Assembly (NCBI GenBank): GCA_015143295.1
Contig: CM026570.1
Location: forward strand, 19,847,250 to 19,911,249
Direction of reading: 5' to 3'
Length of the DNA: 64,000 bases
Source of the DNA: Tetracentron sinense
Taxonomy: Eukaryota; Streptophyta; Magnoliopsida; Trochodendrales; Trochodendraceae
This document shows positions 44,545 through 55,475 of the stretch, piece by piece (position 1 is the stretch's first letter; every line of letters starts with the position of its first letter). The translations under genes and the position numbers were made by a program. A model generated the notes under the pieces. That model made no database searches. It was not told the DNA's origin and worked only from the letters and a program-made list of their open reading frames with translations.

Positions 44545-46370
44545 CTAGTAAAGGTGCACGTGCTTTGCACGTATTATTTTTTCATTAATAAAATAAGTAT
44601 TATGATTTATAATCTTATGGCCTTATCAAATGAGAATAAAAATAATATAATTTGTTAATATATGATTAGTACTAATTTATTTAATAAATAGATAATATAT
44701 AATCATAATAGAAATTTTAAAAAGATAGTTTTTAAGTAGTTTACTTATGCTAAACTCTTAATTACATACGTTTACTAAATAAATATCAATAGTTTTTAAA
44801 TAGGTAAATAATATCTTACATTTATTTCTTAATTAAATTAATAGTGTTTTTTAGTAGTAATTAAAGATTAGTAACGGGCCCATCAAGTTTCTTTTCATGT
44901 TCCCTAAAGAAAGTGAAAACCATAGACATTTACACTATCTAAAGCATATAAGCATTTATATGGGAATGTTAAAGAATAACTAAGTTGATACAAAAAACAA
45001 CTAGTAGTCTTCCAAAAGTAGAAAAATATCGGATATTTCTTCCTTTTTATATGTGCTACTCTACATTCCAATAGTTGCTAGCACTTGATTGGGGCTTCCC
45101 AGAAAGTAAATCGGAAGCCCGTGAATTAATTTGAGGTTCTTATACTCTTGTAAATTATCACTATTTTTTGGAAGGCAAAAAGGTCAAAAGGACCCTCAAT
45201 CCGATCCCACTATAGAATATGCTTAAGGTAAATTGTTTGTTTGGTCCAAGACGTCACATGTAATACTTCATCATTTCAACTGTTTTTCTTCCTCTCTATT
45301 TATTTCAATTGTTGAACTGCCTCTCTTCTCTCACATTCAAATCAAGGTATGTAATTTCATCTCCCTTCTTATCATTTAACTGTTTTTCTTCTCTATTAGA
45401 TGCATCTCCATTAAGTTGGACAACAAGAAGGTATCTACTACATACCTTTTTTCATATATTGCTTGCAAGTCTAGATAGATAACCATCTGATCTTTGCTCT
45501 TGCCATTTAATAACTACACTTGAGTATTGCTTAATTTGTTGCTTCTCTTCATGCATATTTTTTTTCACATTGACATAAAGGAAGCAAGATATGGGTAGAA
45601 AGTATAATATTGTTTGAAGACCCACATCCATTTAGCAGTAAAGGAGGGTGTATCAGTGAATGACTCTTACATAAGAAGTAGATAGTAGAGAAAAAATATA
45701 GTTTGCGTATTAGATGATAAAGATCATCCCATCAGGTTATTGTAATGTTATGATACTTTTGAACCAAAAGTAATGGTCCAGTACGTAGATAAACTACACA
45801 ACAAAATTGGGAGTCTAGACCATCTCCACCATCCATTTAATGGATCAAATCATAGGCATTTGATTGGACGGTTGAGATGGGTTTAATAGTTCGTATCTGA
45901 TTCAATTTTTAACAATTCACAATCAGGATTTTTAATTTTATTCGACTCTGGATAGGGCAGGATCAGCAACAGTTATTGTTATATGTATAACATATTATTA
46001 TGCTTTATATATTATGTATATAAATAAAATAAAATATATATTTGTTATATATAAAATCAGTATCAAATCGGAAGAAATTAGAAAGAAGTGCAAGTGATAT
46101 TAGATCTAAGAAAAATATAAACTAGATTAGTAAGAAATTCACAAGAGGGACTTGACAAACACGGAGAGATTAAATTATCTGAAGAAAATGAACAATTGAG
46201 TGCATAACAAAACACTATAAACTAAGGTCAAAATGAGTCAATCGAAATCAAAAGGAGAGTTGAACCTGAACAAGCTCCATCAATGAAACAATCTTGAATT
46301 TCTGCATAAGCAGAATCGTTTCTCTTAATCTACAAAACAAAACTAAATGCTTGATATATCTCCCCCAAAA
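44545..46370. other. AT-rich intergenic sequence with a GC-rich palindrome at its left edge
   Basis: 44,545-44,575 reads ACTAGTAAAGGTGCACGTGC then TTTGCACGT, a short hairpin-forming phrase seen at ends of some plant Helitron-like elements. No matching CTRR end was found. The rest has no recognised feature. Confidence 0.35.
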
Positions 46371-46377
46371 AGAAAGA

Positions 46378-46683
46378 AGTCTCTTTTTATAGATTGGAAA
46401 AGAAAGAAGAGTCCATGTAGGACTCTACCATAATGAGTAAGAAGCCTAATAGAAATACATACTGGGAAAGAAGCCTAATAGAAATAGGAAATAGATTTAA
46501 TACGTAATAATCACATAATACTATACATTATAATTTTTTTTATAAAAGGTAAAGGATAATTATGCCCACATAGAGAAAGGATATAGATATTTATATATAT
46601 CATTCTAGCCACTAATAAAAGTACAATGAGTATGCAAAACTTTATGTTCACCAAATATAACCATGTAACCATTATAACGTATG

Positions 46684-46731
<48 letters not shown>

Positions 46732-46826
46732 GGAGTCTTTCTTTATTATTTTTATTAGGCTTCTTCCCCAATATAATAGTGTCTTAAATGGACTCTCCTC
46801 CCTGTTTTAATCTATAAAAAGAAAAC
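46378..46826. repeat. Fold-back of about 80-bp inverted arms around an (AT)n core
   Basis: The left arm (about 46,378-46,460: TCTTTTTATAGATTGGAAAA... AAGAAGCCTAATAGAAAT) pairs with the right arm (about 46,750-46,826: TTTTATTAGGCTTCTTCCCC... TAATCTATAAAAAGA). An (AT)n tract at about 46,687-46,729 is near the centre. No ORF and no clear target duplication. Confidence 0.7.
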
Positions 46827-46829
46827 CTT

Positions 46830-47518
46830 TCTCTTTCCCTAAAAAGCTCTCACTTACTCACGTTGCTAAAAGAGGGATTACTAAAAATTAGTAATAAACA
46901 TTTCTCTAAGTTTTGTTATTATTATTGGTAAGGACTCTCTATAGTAGAGACTTAGAAGGACTCTATTAGAGAGTCTTTACTTATCTTAAGTAATTAGGCC
47001 AAAACGTAATGGTGGAGAGCAATACGGTGAGACCATTCTTCTTTAATTTATAAATAAACATCAATAGTAAAAAAAATCTGAAGAATCCTTTAAGCCAACA
47101 TCAAGGTTTATTATCACACTAACAACCCAATTCTCTTTTGGAAGTAATGCATGCGTGAGAGGGAAAAGTTTCCAAGTTGTGGTCCTCATGGAGAAGGTGA
47201 TGGAGAACGTGCTTTCCTACATGGAGATAACTTAAATCATGATCTTGATAGAACATGTAAGTATAACAGAAATTTCAATTTTATGAACTACCACAATATA
47301 ATGTTGACATGCATGTACGAATGTACTCAAACTGATACATGCACACATCCTTAGTTACATACATACCATAGAAATCTAATGAATAAAAGAGCCTTGATTC
47401 CATATTGTATGTAGTATGTATGTAAGCCTTGGTGAAACCTTGTCTGATGCTTAGTAACTTCATCTAACACCAATATTAACTTGCTAATATCGGCATATAT
47501 CATTGAGCCCCAAGAAGC
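46830..47518. other. Intergenic sequence left of the Gypsy element
   Basis: Contains near-repeats of GAGAGTCTTTACTTA/GGACTCTCTATAGTAG type (46,925-46,985). An unassigned plus-strand frame lies at 47,151-47,354. No element recognised. Confidence 0.4.
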
Positions 47519-47523
47519 TAATT

Positions 47524-47952
47524 TGATGCAGGAGCTCCAATTTTCTATTGATGAGTAAGACCAAAGCTTGGCCCAAGTCCCTGAGGCTAGAAGAGCCCAA
47601 GTTCACATGGCCACATTTGGAGTAATGAGCTATCTTAGAAGTTGATCCTAGGAAATTACACAATCCTAATTACTTGTAGTTGGATTTAATGTTTGTCTAG
47701 TTACTTGTAAAAGTCATTACCAATGCTTAGTTACTTGTAAAATCTTTTAGTTCTTATCTAGTAAGTTGCAGTAGTCATTACCAAGGCTTATTGAGTGTGA
47801 GCCTCTTGTTTCCTAATTAAACCAAGGGGGTTGTCTTTGAAAATTCAGTTTTTAAGCACTATCAATATAGAAGACCTTGAGTCTAGAATTTTCTTCAATC
47901 TTTGTGGATCTTTGATTGATTGCTGTAATTTTTTCTTCTTTGCATTGCATCA
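47524..47952 (+). repeat. 5' LTR of the Gypsy element
   Basis: 429 bp, TG...CA. It contains the repeated phrase TAGTTACTTGTA/AGTTACTTGTAAAA and ends TTTGCATTGCATCA. It differs from the 3' LTR at many scattered positions and by an about 30-bp segment (AGGCCCAAGCCCC...) present only in the 3' copy, so the insertion is old. Confidence 0.92.
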
Positions 47953-47954
47953 TT

Positions 47955-47972
47955 TGGTATCAGAGCGGGTTC
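47955..47972 (+). other. Primer-binding site (initiator tRNA-Met)
   Basis: TGGTATCAGAGCGGGTTC starts 2 nt after the LTR. Confidence 0.9.
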
Positions 47973-48031
47973 GTATAACTTGTTCAACACATTTCTTTCT
48001 AAATTAGCGCCTAAATACGTTGCTATATGTG

Positions 48032-49032
48032 CAATGGCTGCTCTAGGAAGAAGTTGTGGTACCCGTGGTGGTCTAGAAAGAGGACATCGCGCCAACAACA
48101 ATCCCAAAATTGAGGAAATCCGATTGAGACTTGCTCAATTAGAAAACTATCAATGAAAATGATGAATCCGATGAAAAAGATGTCATCCAAGTTATTGATA
48201 ATGACAAATTATCATTACCCGAAAGAATTATTTGAGTCTTGGAAAGAAGTCAAAAGAGAAATTCAAATAGATATTCTGGAATTTTCGGGACATCTACAAC
48301 TCGATAACTTTACCGATTGGTTAGAAAATTTGGAGTTTTTCTTTGAATGGAAGAACATGTCAGACCTTCAAAAAATCAGATTTATGCAAACTCGATTGAG
48401 GTGTCATGCATTGATATGGTAAAAAAAACCTTGCAAGAGAATCGTGAGATTGAAGGAAAATAACAAATTTTTACATGGAGATGCATGAAGGCTACCCTTG
48501 AAGTCAAGTTTCTACTCACCAATTATGCTCAAACTTTGTACCAATGACTTCATCACTTAAAACAATGTATGAGGTTAGTTTTCAATTATGCGGATACTTT
48601 TTATGCTTTAGTATGTCGAAATAAATTAAGAGAGACCGAGCAACAATTGATGTCTCGATTTATTTCCTAGTTAAGAATATCAATCCAAGATGAGATCATG
48701 ATGTTGGAACCAAAGACATTGGACAAGGCTGTCCAATATGCATTAAAATATGAAATTAAGTTAAGTAGATTTATGAGAAGAGGAAGCATCATTAGTACCA
48801 CCAAAGGAGCTACAATTGCAAGCTCTTCCAAATCTCTCAGTGCTTCAAATGTGAAGCAATCATTGTCGAATACCCCAAACCGACCAGTCCAAAATTTTGA
48901 AAAATTCGTTCGTCTTAATGTGCGTTTTACTAGCACGGACTAATCCATCCAAAATCCAGCCACTTATAAGTGTTTTCGGTGTGGTGAAAGTGGATATAGA
49001 TCCTTTGAATGTCCTAGGAAAGAAAGTAATTT
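48032..49032 (+). pseudogene. Gypsy gag
   Basis: Starts MAALGRSCGTRGGLERGHRA, soon meets a stop, then gives the capsid block ILEFSGHLQLDNFTDWLENL and LEFFFEWKNMSDLQKIRF. The zinc knuckle near 48,970-49,020 reads CFRCGESGYRSFEC. The usual histidine of C-C-H-C is tyrosine here, and several stops lie upstream. Confidence 0.88.
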
Positions 49033-49199
49033 GATGGACCAGACCGGAGATGATTTGAAGAAAACAACGAGGAAGAAGTCTTGTTGGGTGAATTGTAACT
49101 TACCGATAATGTATCGGGACATGTTGCAAATGTGGAACCCGATGATGATGACTTTTTAGTAATGCAAAGAATGTTAGAAGTTGAAAAATTAGATTTGGA

Positions 49200-49520
49200 A
49201 CCATGACTTAGATCTAACATTTTTCGAACCCGTTGCACTACTAAAGGAAAAGTATGTACCATTATCATCGATTCCAGGAATTGTGGCAACATGGTATCCG
49301 AAGATATGGTGCAAAAAGCTCAACCTTCCATAGGAGAATCATCATCAACCTTACCACATTTCTTGGTTCAAGAAATGTAATGAAACACCAGTGACAAAGA
49401 GGTGTTTGGTTAATTTTTATATTGGGAAAAATTACAAGGATGTGTTGCCAATGGATGCATGTCATTTATTACTTGGACGACCTTGGCAATATGATCGAAA
49501 AGTCATGCATGATGAGTTTA
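49200..49520 (+). pseudogene. Gypsy protease
   Basis: Reads CTIIIDSRNCGNMVSEDMVQ. The catalytic triplet D-S-G appears as D-S-R. Later MDACHLLLGRPWQYDRKVMH gives the conserved LLGRPW block. Frameshift between the two parts (around 49,380). Confidence 0.85.
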
Positions 49521-50830
49521 AGAATTGTTATTCCTTTGTCAAAGAAGGAATTCATATCACTTTATGGCCCTTGAAACTTTCACCTAATGTTGAACATGGT
49601 AAAAATGTTGTGACCATTCTTTCTTTAAGGCAAATTGAGAAAGAAACGATAGAAGAATTATCCACCATGTATGCACTAATTTCTACGGGAATTTCATCAT
49701 CCACTGATTTGGACTCAAATACCATCATCCCTAAAGAAATTCATCCCATTTTAGATGAATTTTCTGATGTGATTCCTAAAGATTTGCCACGTGGTTTACC
49801 TCTCATGCGACAAATTCAGCATTGTATTGATTTAATTGTGGGTGCTAGTCTGCCAAAATTGCCACATTATAGGATGAGCCCGAAAGAACATAAAGAACTC
49901 CATGGACAAGTTTCTGATTTGTTTCAAAAGGGGTTCATAAGGGATAACTTGAGTCCTTATGTCGTTCTCGCCCTTCTTACTCCAAAGAAGGATGACACTT
50001 GGTGAATGTGTGTGGATAGTCAAGCCATGAACAAGATTACTGTCAAGTACCGCTTCCCAATACCTTAGCTTGATGATATGTTGGATGCTTTAGCTGATGC
50101 TAAGGTATTTTCTAAACTTGATTTAAGGGGTGGGTATCACCAAATACGTATCTGATCGGGCGATGAATGGAAGACCGCTTTCAAGACAAATGATGGATTG
50201 TATGAATGGCTAGCTTGTAATGCCTTTGGTTTGTCTAATTCCCCAAGTACCTTCATGAGGATTATGACACACACATTAAAGCCATTTTTGGGAAAGTTTG
50301 TAGTAGTGTACTTTGATGATATCTTGATTGATAGTATCACCTCTAACGAACATGTTTTTCATGTTTATCAAGCTTTTCAAGTTTTGCAGGAAAACAAGTT
50401 GTATGTGAACTTGAAGAAGTTTTGCTTCATGATTACAAGCCTAATCTTTTTGGGCTTTGTGATTTCCTCCGATGACATTCATGTTGATAAAGCAAAGGTT
50501 AAAACAATTGTGGAATAGCTGGTCCCACAATCCATTGGAGATGTTCGAAGTTTTCATAGGCTTGCTACCTTTTATAGACGGTTTATCAAGAATTTCAACG
50601 CCATCATTGCACCCGTGACCGATTGCATGAAGAAGAGAGAGTTCAAATGGACTCTCGAGGCTGAGAAAATTTTCCAACTTGTGAAGGAGAAATTGACCAA
50701 TGTGCCGATTCTTGCCTTGCCCAACTTCAGCAAACGTTTTGAGGTAGATTGTGATGCCTCCCATGTGGGCATTGGAGCCTAAGCCAAGAAAGACGACCCA
50801 TGACATTTTATAGTGAAAAGTTAAACCAAG
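49520..50830 (+). pseudogene. Gypsy reverse transcriptase and start of RNase H
   Basis: Reads KLPHYRMSPKEHKELHGQVS, then [29 protein letters not shown] and the catalytic [10 protein letters not shown]. RNase H begins at [14 protein letters not shown]. In-frame stops at 50,003, 50,066, 50,154 and 50,516 each fit a single C-to-T or G-to-A change from the family residue (R, Q, R, W). Confidence 0.9.
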
Positions 50831-50851
50831 CAAAGTCTTGGTACTCTACCT

Positions 50852-51050
50852 ATGACCTTGAGTTCTAATGCCATCATACAAGCCTTGCGGCATTGGAGAC
50901 ACTATTTGGTGCAGAAAGAGTTTATCTTATACTCTGATCACGAGACTGTTCGTTTCTTGAGTGCTCAAAAGAAACTCAGCGCTCGACATGCTAAGTGGGT
51001 TGATCAAGCACAAATCAAGTCAAAGCAATATCATGGCTGATGCTCTAAGT
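50852..51050 (+). pseudogene. Gypsy RNase H C-terminal part
   Basis: Reads ALRHWRHYLVQKEFILYSDH with the conserved DH, then AKWVDQAQ; shifts frame to give the terminal MADALSRRE block. Continuous with the reverse transcriptase apart from frame changes. Confidence 0.85.
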
Positions 51051-51059
51051 AGGAGGGAG

Positions 51060-52434
51060 CATGTGCTCATTGGTATCTCTACTTCTATTGCGGGGTTCGA
51101 GTTACTACCTGAACTTTACAAGGATGATCCCTACTTCAGCCTTATCTACGAGCGGGCTCAAAATAGTGAACTAAATTTTTTGTATTGCATAATGGTTATT
51201 TTTATAAGGGTTGCTTGTGTATACCAGAAAGCTCAATCAGGTTGCAACTCATAGCCGAAGCCCATGGTGGTGGCTTAAGCAGACATTTTGGTTGTGACAA
51301 GACCATAAGCAAGATCGAGGAGAAATATTATTGGCCAAAATTAGAAGGGATACTTCTAGATTTGTGAAACGGTGTCACACTTGCCAATTTGCCAAAGGGC
51401 ACTCACGGAACACTGGACTTTATACTCCTTTGCCAATTCCAACTACAACTTGGCAAGATGTTTCTCTTGATTTTGTGGTTGGATTACCTCGAACTCAAAG
51501 AAGTCATGACTCAATTCTTGTGGTGGTTGATGGATTTTCCAAGATGACCCATTTCATCCCTTGTAGAAACACTCTTGACGCCTCTCATACGGTTGACTTG
51601 TTCTTTCCGGAGATTGTGCGACTACATGGGATACCTAAATTGCTTACTTCCGATCGTGATACTCGAATCTTAAGTCACTTTTGGAGAACACCTTAGAAGA
51701 ATTTGGGTACTAATTTATAATATAGTAGCGCATATCACCCTCAAATTGATGGCCAATTTGAGGTGGTCAATCAAAGTCTAGGTAACTTGTTGCAATGCCT
51801 TGCTAAAGATAAGCCCAAACAATGGGACAATGTGCTACCACGTGTTGAATTTGCCTTCAATAGCTCCATCAATCGCTCGACTGGGAAGACTCCATTTCAA
51901 ATTGTGTATGGGCTAAATCCAATTCAGCCCCTTGATTTAGCTCCATTACCAGATCCTAAGAGAGTGAGTTATGATTCTGAGTCATTTGCGGATCACTTGA
52001 AGGAAATTCGTGAGGATGTTTTGAAGAAAATTGAGTAAACTTATATCAAGTACAAAGAAAATGCGGATTCGCATCGACGACTTGTTGAATTTAAAGAAGG
52101 TGACTTGGTTATGGTCTACCTTAGGAATGAAAGATTTCCTATTGGCCAATATAGCAAGATCAAATACAAGAAAATTAGGTCATGCTGGATTTTGAAGCGC
52201 ATTGGGAAAAATGCTTATGTCAGTGATCTCACCATCTCTCCAATCTTCAATATATCGGATCTCTTTGTTTACCATGGAGATGATCAGCCCAATCGCGACA
52301 CTTCTCAAATTTCAAAGGTGCAAGAGGAGATTCTATCCTTGATTGATGAAACACCACCACCCGACATCGATCTTACACTTAATATCTTGTTCAATGGAAG
52401 AGAAAGCCGACAACAGAAACTACTTGGATTTTAG
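51060..52434 (+). pseudogene. Gypsy integrase
   Basis: An HHCC zinc domain ([14 protein letters not shown], then [10 protein letters not shown] across a frameshift near 51,360) and a core domain with [20 protein letters not shown] and the glutamate in FEVVNQSLGN, spaced D, D, E. The C-terminal part has FKEGDLVMVYLRNERFP and ends ISDLFVYHGDDQP. A stop follows at 51,694 and another at 52,036. No chromodomain motif seen. Confidence 0.9.
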
Positions 52435-52725
52435 AAGATGATTTGAAAGTTATTAATGCTCAAGCTTTTGAAGGATTCAATAATAAAGAATTAAGTTCGA
52501 GGGTGAACTTTATCCAACCGGAGGTACTTGATGCAGGAGCATCCGGTTTTCTATTTATGGGTAGGACCAAAGCTTGGCCCAAGTCCCTGAGGGAGGCCCA
52601 AGCCCCTAAATAAGATTTCTTTCTAGAAGAGCCCAAGTTCACATGGCCACATTTGGAGTAATGAGCTATCTTGGAAGTTGATCATAGGAAATTACACCAT
52701 TCTAGTTACTTTTAGTTGCATTTAA

Positions 52726-53938
52726 GGTGGCGTTTGGTCAAACTTCCTAAAGAAGAAAAATATTTCATCGAGAGTTACTTTACAAAAAGTAACTCCTTAA
52801 GAAGTCTGAGGAAGTTATTTGAGGTATAAAATAGCGTTTGGTTTGCACATATGAAAAATGACTTTTAAAAATCTAAAAGTCAAGTTTGTGTTTGGTTTGC
52901 ACTTACAAGAAGTAACTTGATTTTTTATTTTTTCTTATGATATAAAATTAATATATGATTATTTCCAAATATGAACTCTTGTAGAATTTGTGATGCCCAT
53001 AAATAAAAACATGTTTTACACCTGTGCATACACTAACAGGTAATATACAAATTACTATACTCGGTATTCATGATTTAAAACATTCATATTTAAGTGGCAA
53101 TTTCCTGATAAGTATCATCCAATCAATTGATTATTTTTTGTATTTCATGTAACCCATCACCAAAATTTCATTACAAATACCCAATATAGCACTGACATCT
53201 AACAAATAAGAAGGGGTACACGTGGAATCTACTGGCATCACGATAGATCTTATGTGGCATTGCAGTTCCCACCCTCGAACACTAACCAATTGAGTTACGT
53301 ACACCAACTATTCTATTTGGCAATGTTGGACAAAGAAAGATGGGAAATGGAAAACGGATAGCAGGGTTAGCTTAGAAGTTGGCCCTGTGATCTCATAGGT
53401 CTACGTCCCCTTTTTACCACCCATCAACTATAGTTAAGCAATCTAACCATGGTTTTTAATTTTTTTTATATAAAATTGTTAAATTTAATTTATCTAAGCT
53501 TAACCATGGTTAAAGAGGTGTTAAAAGAGACACGGGGACACTGCGGTCAACTTAGAAGCGAACCGCATGGTCTACTTCTTATGACTCAAGAAAGATTATA
53601 CTATAAGCAATGCACAAGAGAGTCTAAACATCAGACGGCTATGACCATTGAAGCCGATCAAATTTTGACCCGAAAAGGCACCAAATGGATGACTATGATA
53701 TTTCCAAATGAGGTATGACCTTTTTATATAAAACCCATAAGAGTTAATTTAGCAAATCGAATGGTGTGGGCTGAATTGGTTGATGCATAAGTGGGGGGAG
53801 GGGGGGCAACAAGAGTGGATAGATGAAGGCACCCTTTGAACTTTAATGATATGCAACTACACTATAAAACCCAACTTTTGACTTCCCCAGATCCAGAAGT
53901 TATAAAAGTCAGTGGGGAAGTCTATCCAAACGCCACCT
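52726..53938. mobile_element. PIF/Harbinger-like non-autonomous element in the 3' LTR
   Basis: Inverted ends GGTGGCGTTTGG and CCAAACGCCACC, with the 3-bp duplication TAA (52,723-52,725 and 53,939-53,941; the context is TTAA). The intact 5' LTR shows the empty site. About 1.2 kb, no transposase. A TTAACCATG-family repeat sits inside at about 53,375-53,545. Confidence 0.85.
53375..53545. repeat. TTAACCATG family, copy 3
   Basis: Carries TAGTTAAGCAATCTAACCAT, CTTAACCATGGTTAAAGAGG and TGTTAAAAGAGACACGGGGA in the family order. Confidence 0.65.
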
Positions 53939-54423
53939 TAATGTTTGTCTAGTTACTTGTAGAAGTCATTACTAATGCCTAGTTACTTATAAAAACTTTT
54001 AGTTCTTATCTAGTAAGTTGTAGTAGTCATTACCAAAACTTATTGAATGTGAGTCTCTTATTGCCTACTTAAACCAAGGGAGTTGTCCTTGAAAATTCAG
54101 TTTTTAAGCACTATTAATATAAAAGACATTTCTGGAATTTTCCTTCAAGTTTTTTTGGATGTTTGATTGATTGTTGTTGTTTTTTTCTTTTTTGCACTGC
54201 ATCATAATTGATGTGGGTTCTCCGGGCTTGGTGCAAGGATGAGGATGAACCGAACAATAAAACTCTACAAATTGCCTGAATCAAAAGTCACCCCAAGGCT
54301 TTAGAAAGATGGAGCTATGTGATGTTCCTCTGGTTTCAAGGCTACTTAGGAACTAAGTACTTGGGCTAGTATGTTGAATCAAAGGTTGCGCTGTTTTATT
54401 GGATTAAAGCTATCTAATTAGGG

Positions 54424-54502
54424 GCACAGTTGTTTAACTAAGATTAAAAGGAGAAGGGGCACTTAAAAGTTGTTTAACTAAGATTAAAAGGACAAGGGGC
54501 AC
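54424..54502. repeat. Tandem duplication of about 41 bp
   Basis: The phrase AGTTGTTTAACTAAGATTAA with AAGGA(G/C)AAGGGGCAC occurs twice in direct succession. Confidence 0.9.
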
Positions 54503-54598
54503 AAATGCGTGCACGCCAAATTGGTTTTCCTTAGGCAAGTGCCATAGGAAATCTAAGAGAAAGAGAATGAAAATTTGAGAAGAAAGGAAAATGCATAA

Positions 54599-54845
54599 TG
54601 GGAAGTTTGGATTGGATTTTTTTTGGCCAAAAATCAATTCAAATAAAATTGATTGTGTAGAAATTAATGGTCAAATAATCATTTTTTTCAAATAATAGTG
54701 TTTGGAGAATACATAAGTGAGTCTCTCAACTTCGTATTCTCAAAACACTATTATTTGAAAAAATGATTTTTTGATCAAGAATTTCTACACAATTAATTTT
54801 ATCAGAATTGTTTTTTGGCCAAAAAATCCAATCCAAACACCACCT
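54599..54845. mobile_element. Palindromic PIF-like MITE (247 bp)
   Basis: The two halves are nearly complete inverted copies (left GTTTGGATTGGATTTTTT..., right ...AAAAAATCCAATCCAAAC). Duplication TAA lies at 54,596-54,598 and 54,846-54,848. The right terminus CCAAACACCACC matches the GGTGGCGTTTGG end type of the element at 52,726. Confidence 0.85.
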
Positions 54846-54849
54846 TAAC

Positions 54850-55270
54850 TTAGTGGACATTTCCACTATATAACGCAACGCCAATCCTTATTTGTCCATG
54901 CCTTATTTTTAACACTCACTATGGTTAAGATTCACTCATTCTTAGGGTTAAGCAATCCAACCTTAGTTTTTAGAAAGAAAAAAAATTCTACTGTAAGGGT
55001 GTGTTTGGAAACTCTACTCACATACAATAAGCTCTTAAAAATAAACTTTAAAATTTTAGACCCAAAAAATAAGTTACCCCCGTATTACTTATTTGTTTAT
55101 AGGTTTTTCCTCTATTTTTAAAGTTTCTAGAGGTATAATAAGTCTGTTATCAAACATTCTAAAACTCAAATAAGCTCTTTTTATTTAGAGTTACCAAACG
55201 CCATCTAAGTTAATTAAGCTTAACTAGGTTTAAAGGGGTATTAAAAAGGTTGAGGATACTTTCGTCCGAA
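54850..55270. repeat. TTAACCATG family, copy 4, interrupted by a MITE
   Basis: Left part: CACTATGGTTAAGATTCACT then TTAGGGTTAAGCAATCCAAC. Right part, after the MITE at 54,997-55,205: TTAAGCTTAACTAGGTTTAA then AGGGGTATTAAAAAGG. The order agrees with copies 3 and 5. Confidence 0.65.
54997..55205. mobile_element. PIF-like MITE (209 bp)
   Basis: Ends GGGTGTGTTTGGAAACTCTA and TAGAGTTACCAAACGCCATC are inverted with a few mismatches. Duplication TAA at 54,994-54,996 and 55,206-55,208. Internal AATAAGCTC...ATAAGCTC words pair. Sits about 100 bp upstream of the TATA box of the small gene. Confidence 0.85.
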
Positions 55271-55308
55271 AACTTAACAAAAATAGAAGGGTATCCCTAT
55301 GGTCTGTT

Positions 55309-55319
55309 CTATATATATA
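55309..55319 (+). promoter_or_regulatory. TATA box of the 47-aa gene
   Basis: CTATATATATA, about 90 bp upstream of the start codon. Transcription would be expected to begin near 55,340, giving a leader of about 65 nt that contains GGGTTTTGAACC before the ATG. Confidence 0.55.
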
Positions 55320-55404
55320 CGAACATCTAGCTGGAAACTCCACCGAGAAGGCGACAACGTTAGAAGAGAAATCAAGAACCAGAAAATTAGGGTTTTGAAC
55401 CACA

Positions 55405-55475
55405 ATGATCTACGACGTGAACTCTCCTCTCTTCAGATCTTTCCTTAGCCAAAAAGGCGGGGCATCTGATAAGAG
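55405..55475 (+). CDS. Exon 1 of the 47-aa gene
   Basis: ATG at 55,405 is the first after the TATA box, in context ACCACAATGA. Encodes residues 1-23 plus two bases of residue 24. Confidence 0.88.

Larger units (their letters stand above)
47524..54204 (+). mobile_element. Full-length, inactive Gypsy (Ty3) retrotransposon with a nested insertion
   Basis: Perfect 5-bp target duplication TAATT (47,519-47,523 and 54,205-54,209). LTRs start TGATGCAGGAGC and end GCATCA. Order is 5' LTR, tRNA-Met primer site, gag, protease, reverse transcriptase, RNase H, integrase, 3' LTR, that is, Gypsy order. Without the nested 1.2-kb element it is about 5.5 kb with about 0.43-kb LTRs, the size range of small plant chromovirus-type lineages. 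No chromodomain was recognised. Many stops and frameshifts. Confidence 0.95.
52529..54204 (+). repeat. 3' LTR of the Gypsy element, split by an insertion
   Basis: The two parts, 52,529-52,725 and 53,942-54,204, join into the same order as the 5' LTR once 52,726-53,941 is removed (GCATTTAATGTTTGTC against GGATTTAATGTTTGTC in the 5' LTR). Ends TGATGCAGG and CTGCATCA. Confidence 0.92.

Noticed and set aside
47524-54204. Possibly active Gypsy element
   Set aside because: Multiple stops and frameshifts, altered protease and zinc-knuckle residues, diverged LTRs and a split 3' LTR.
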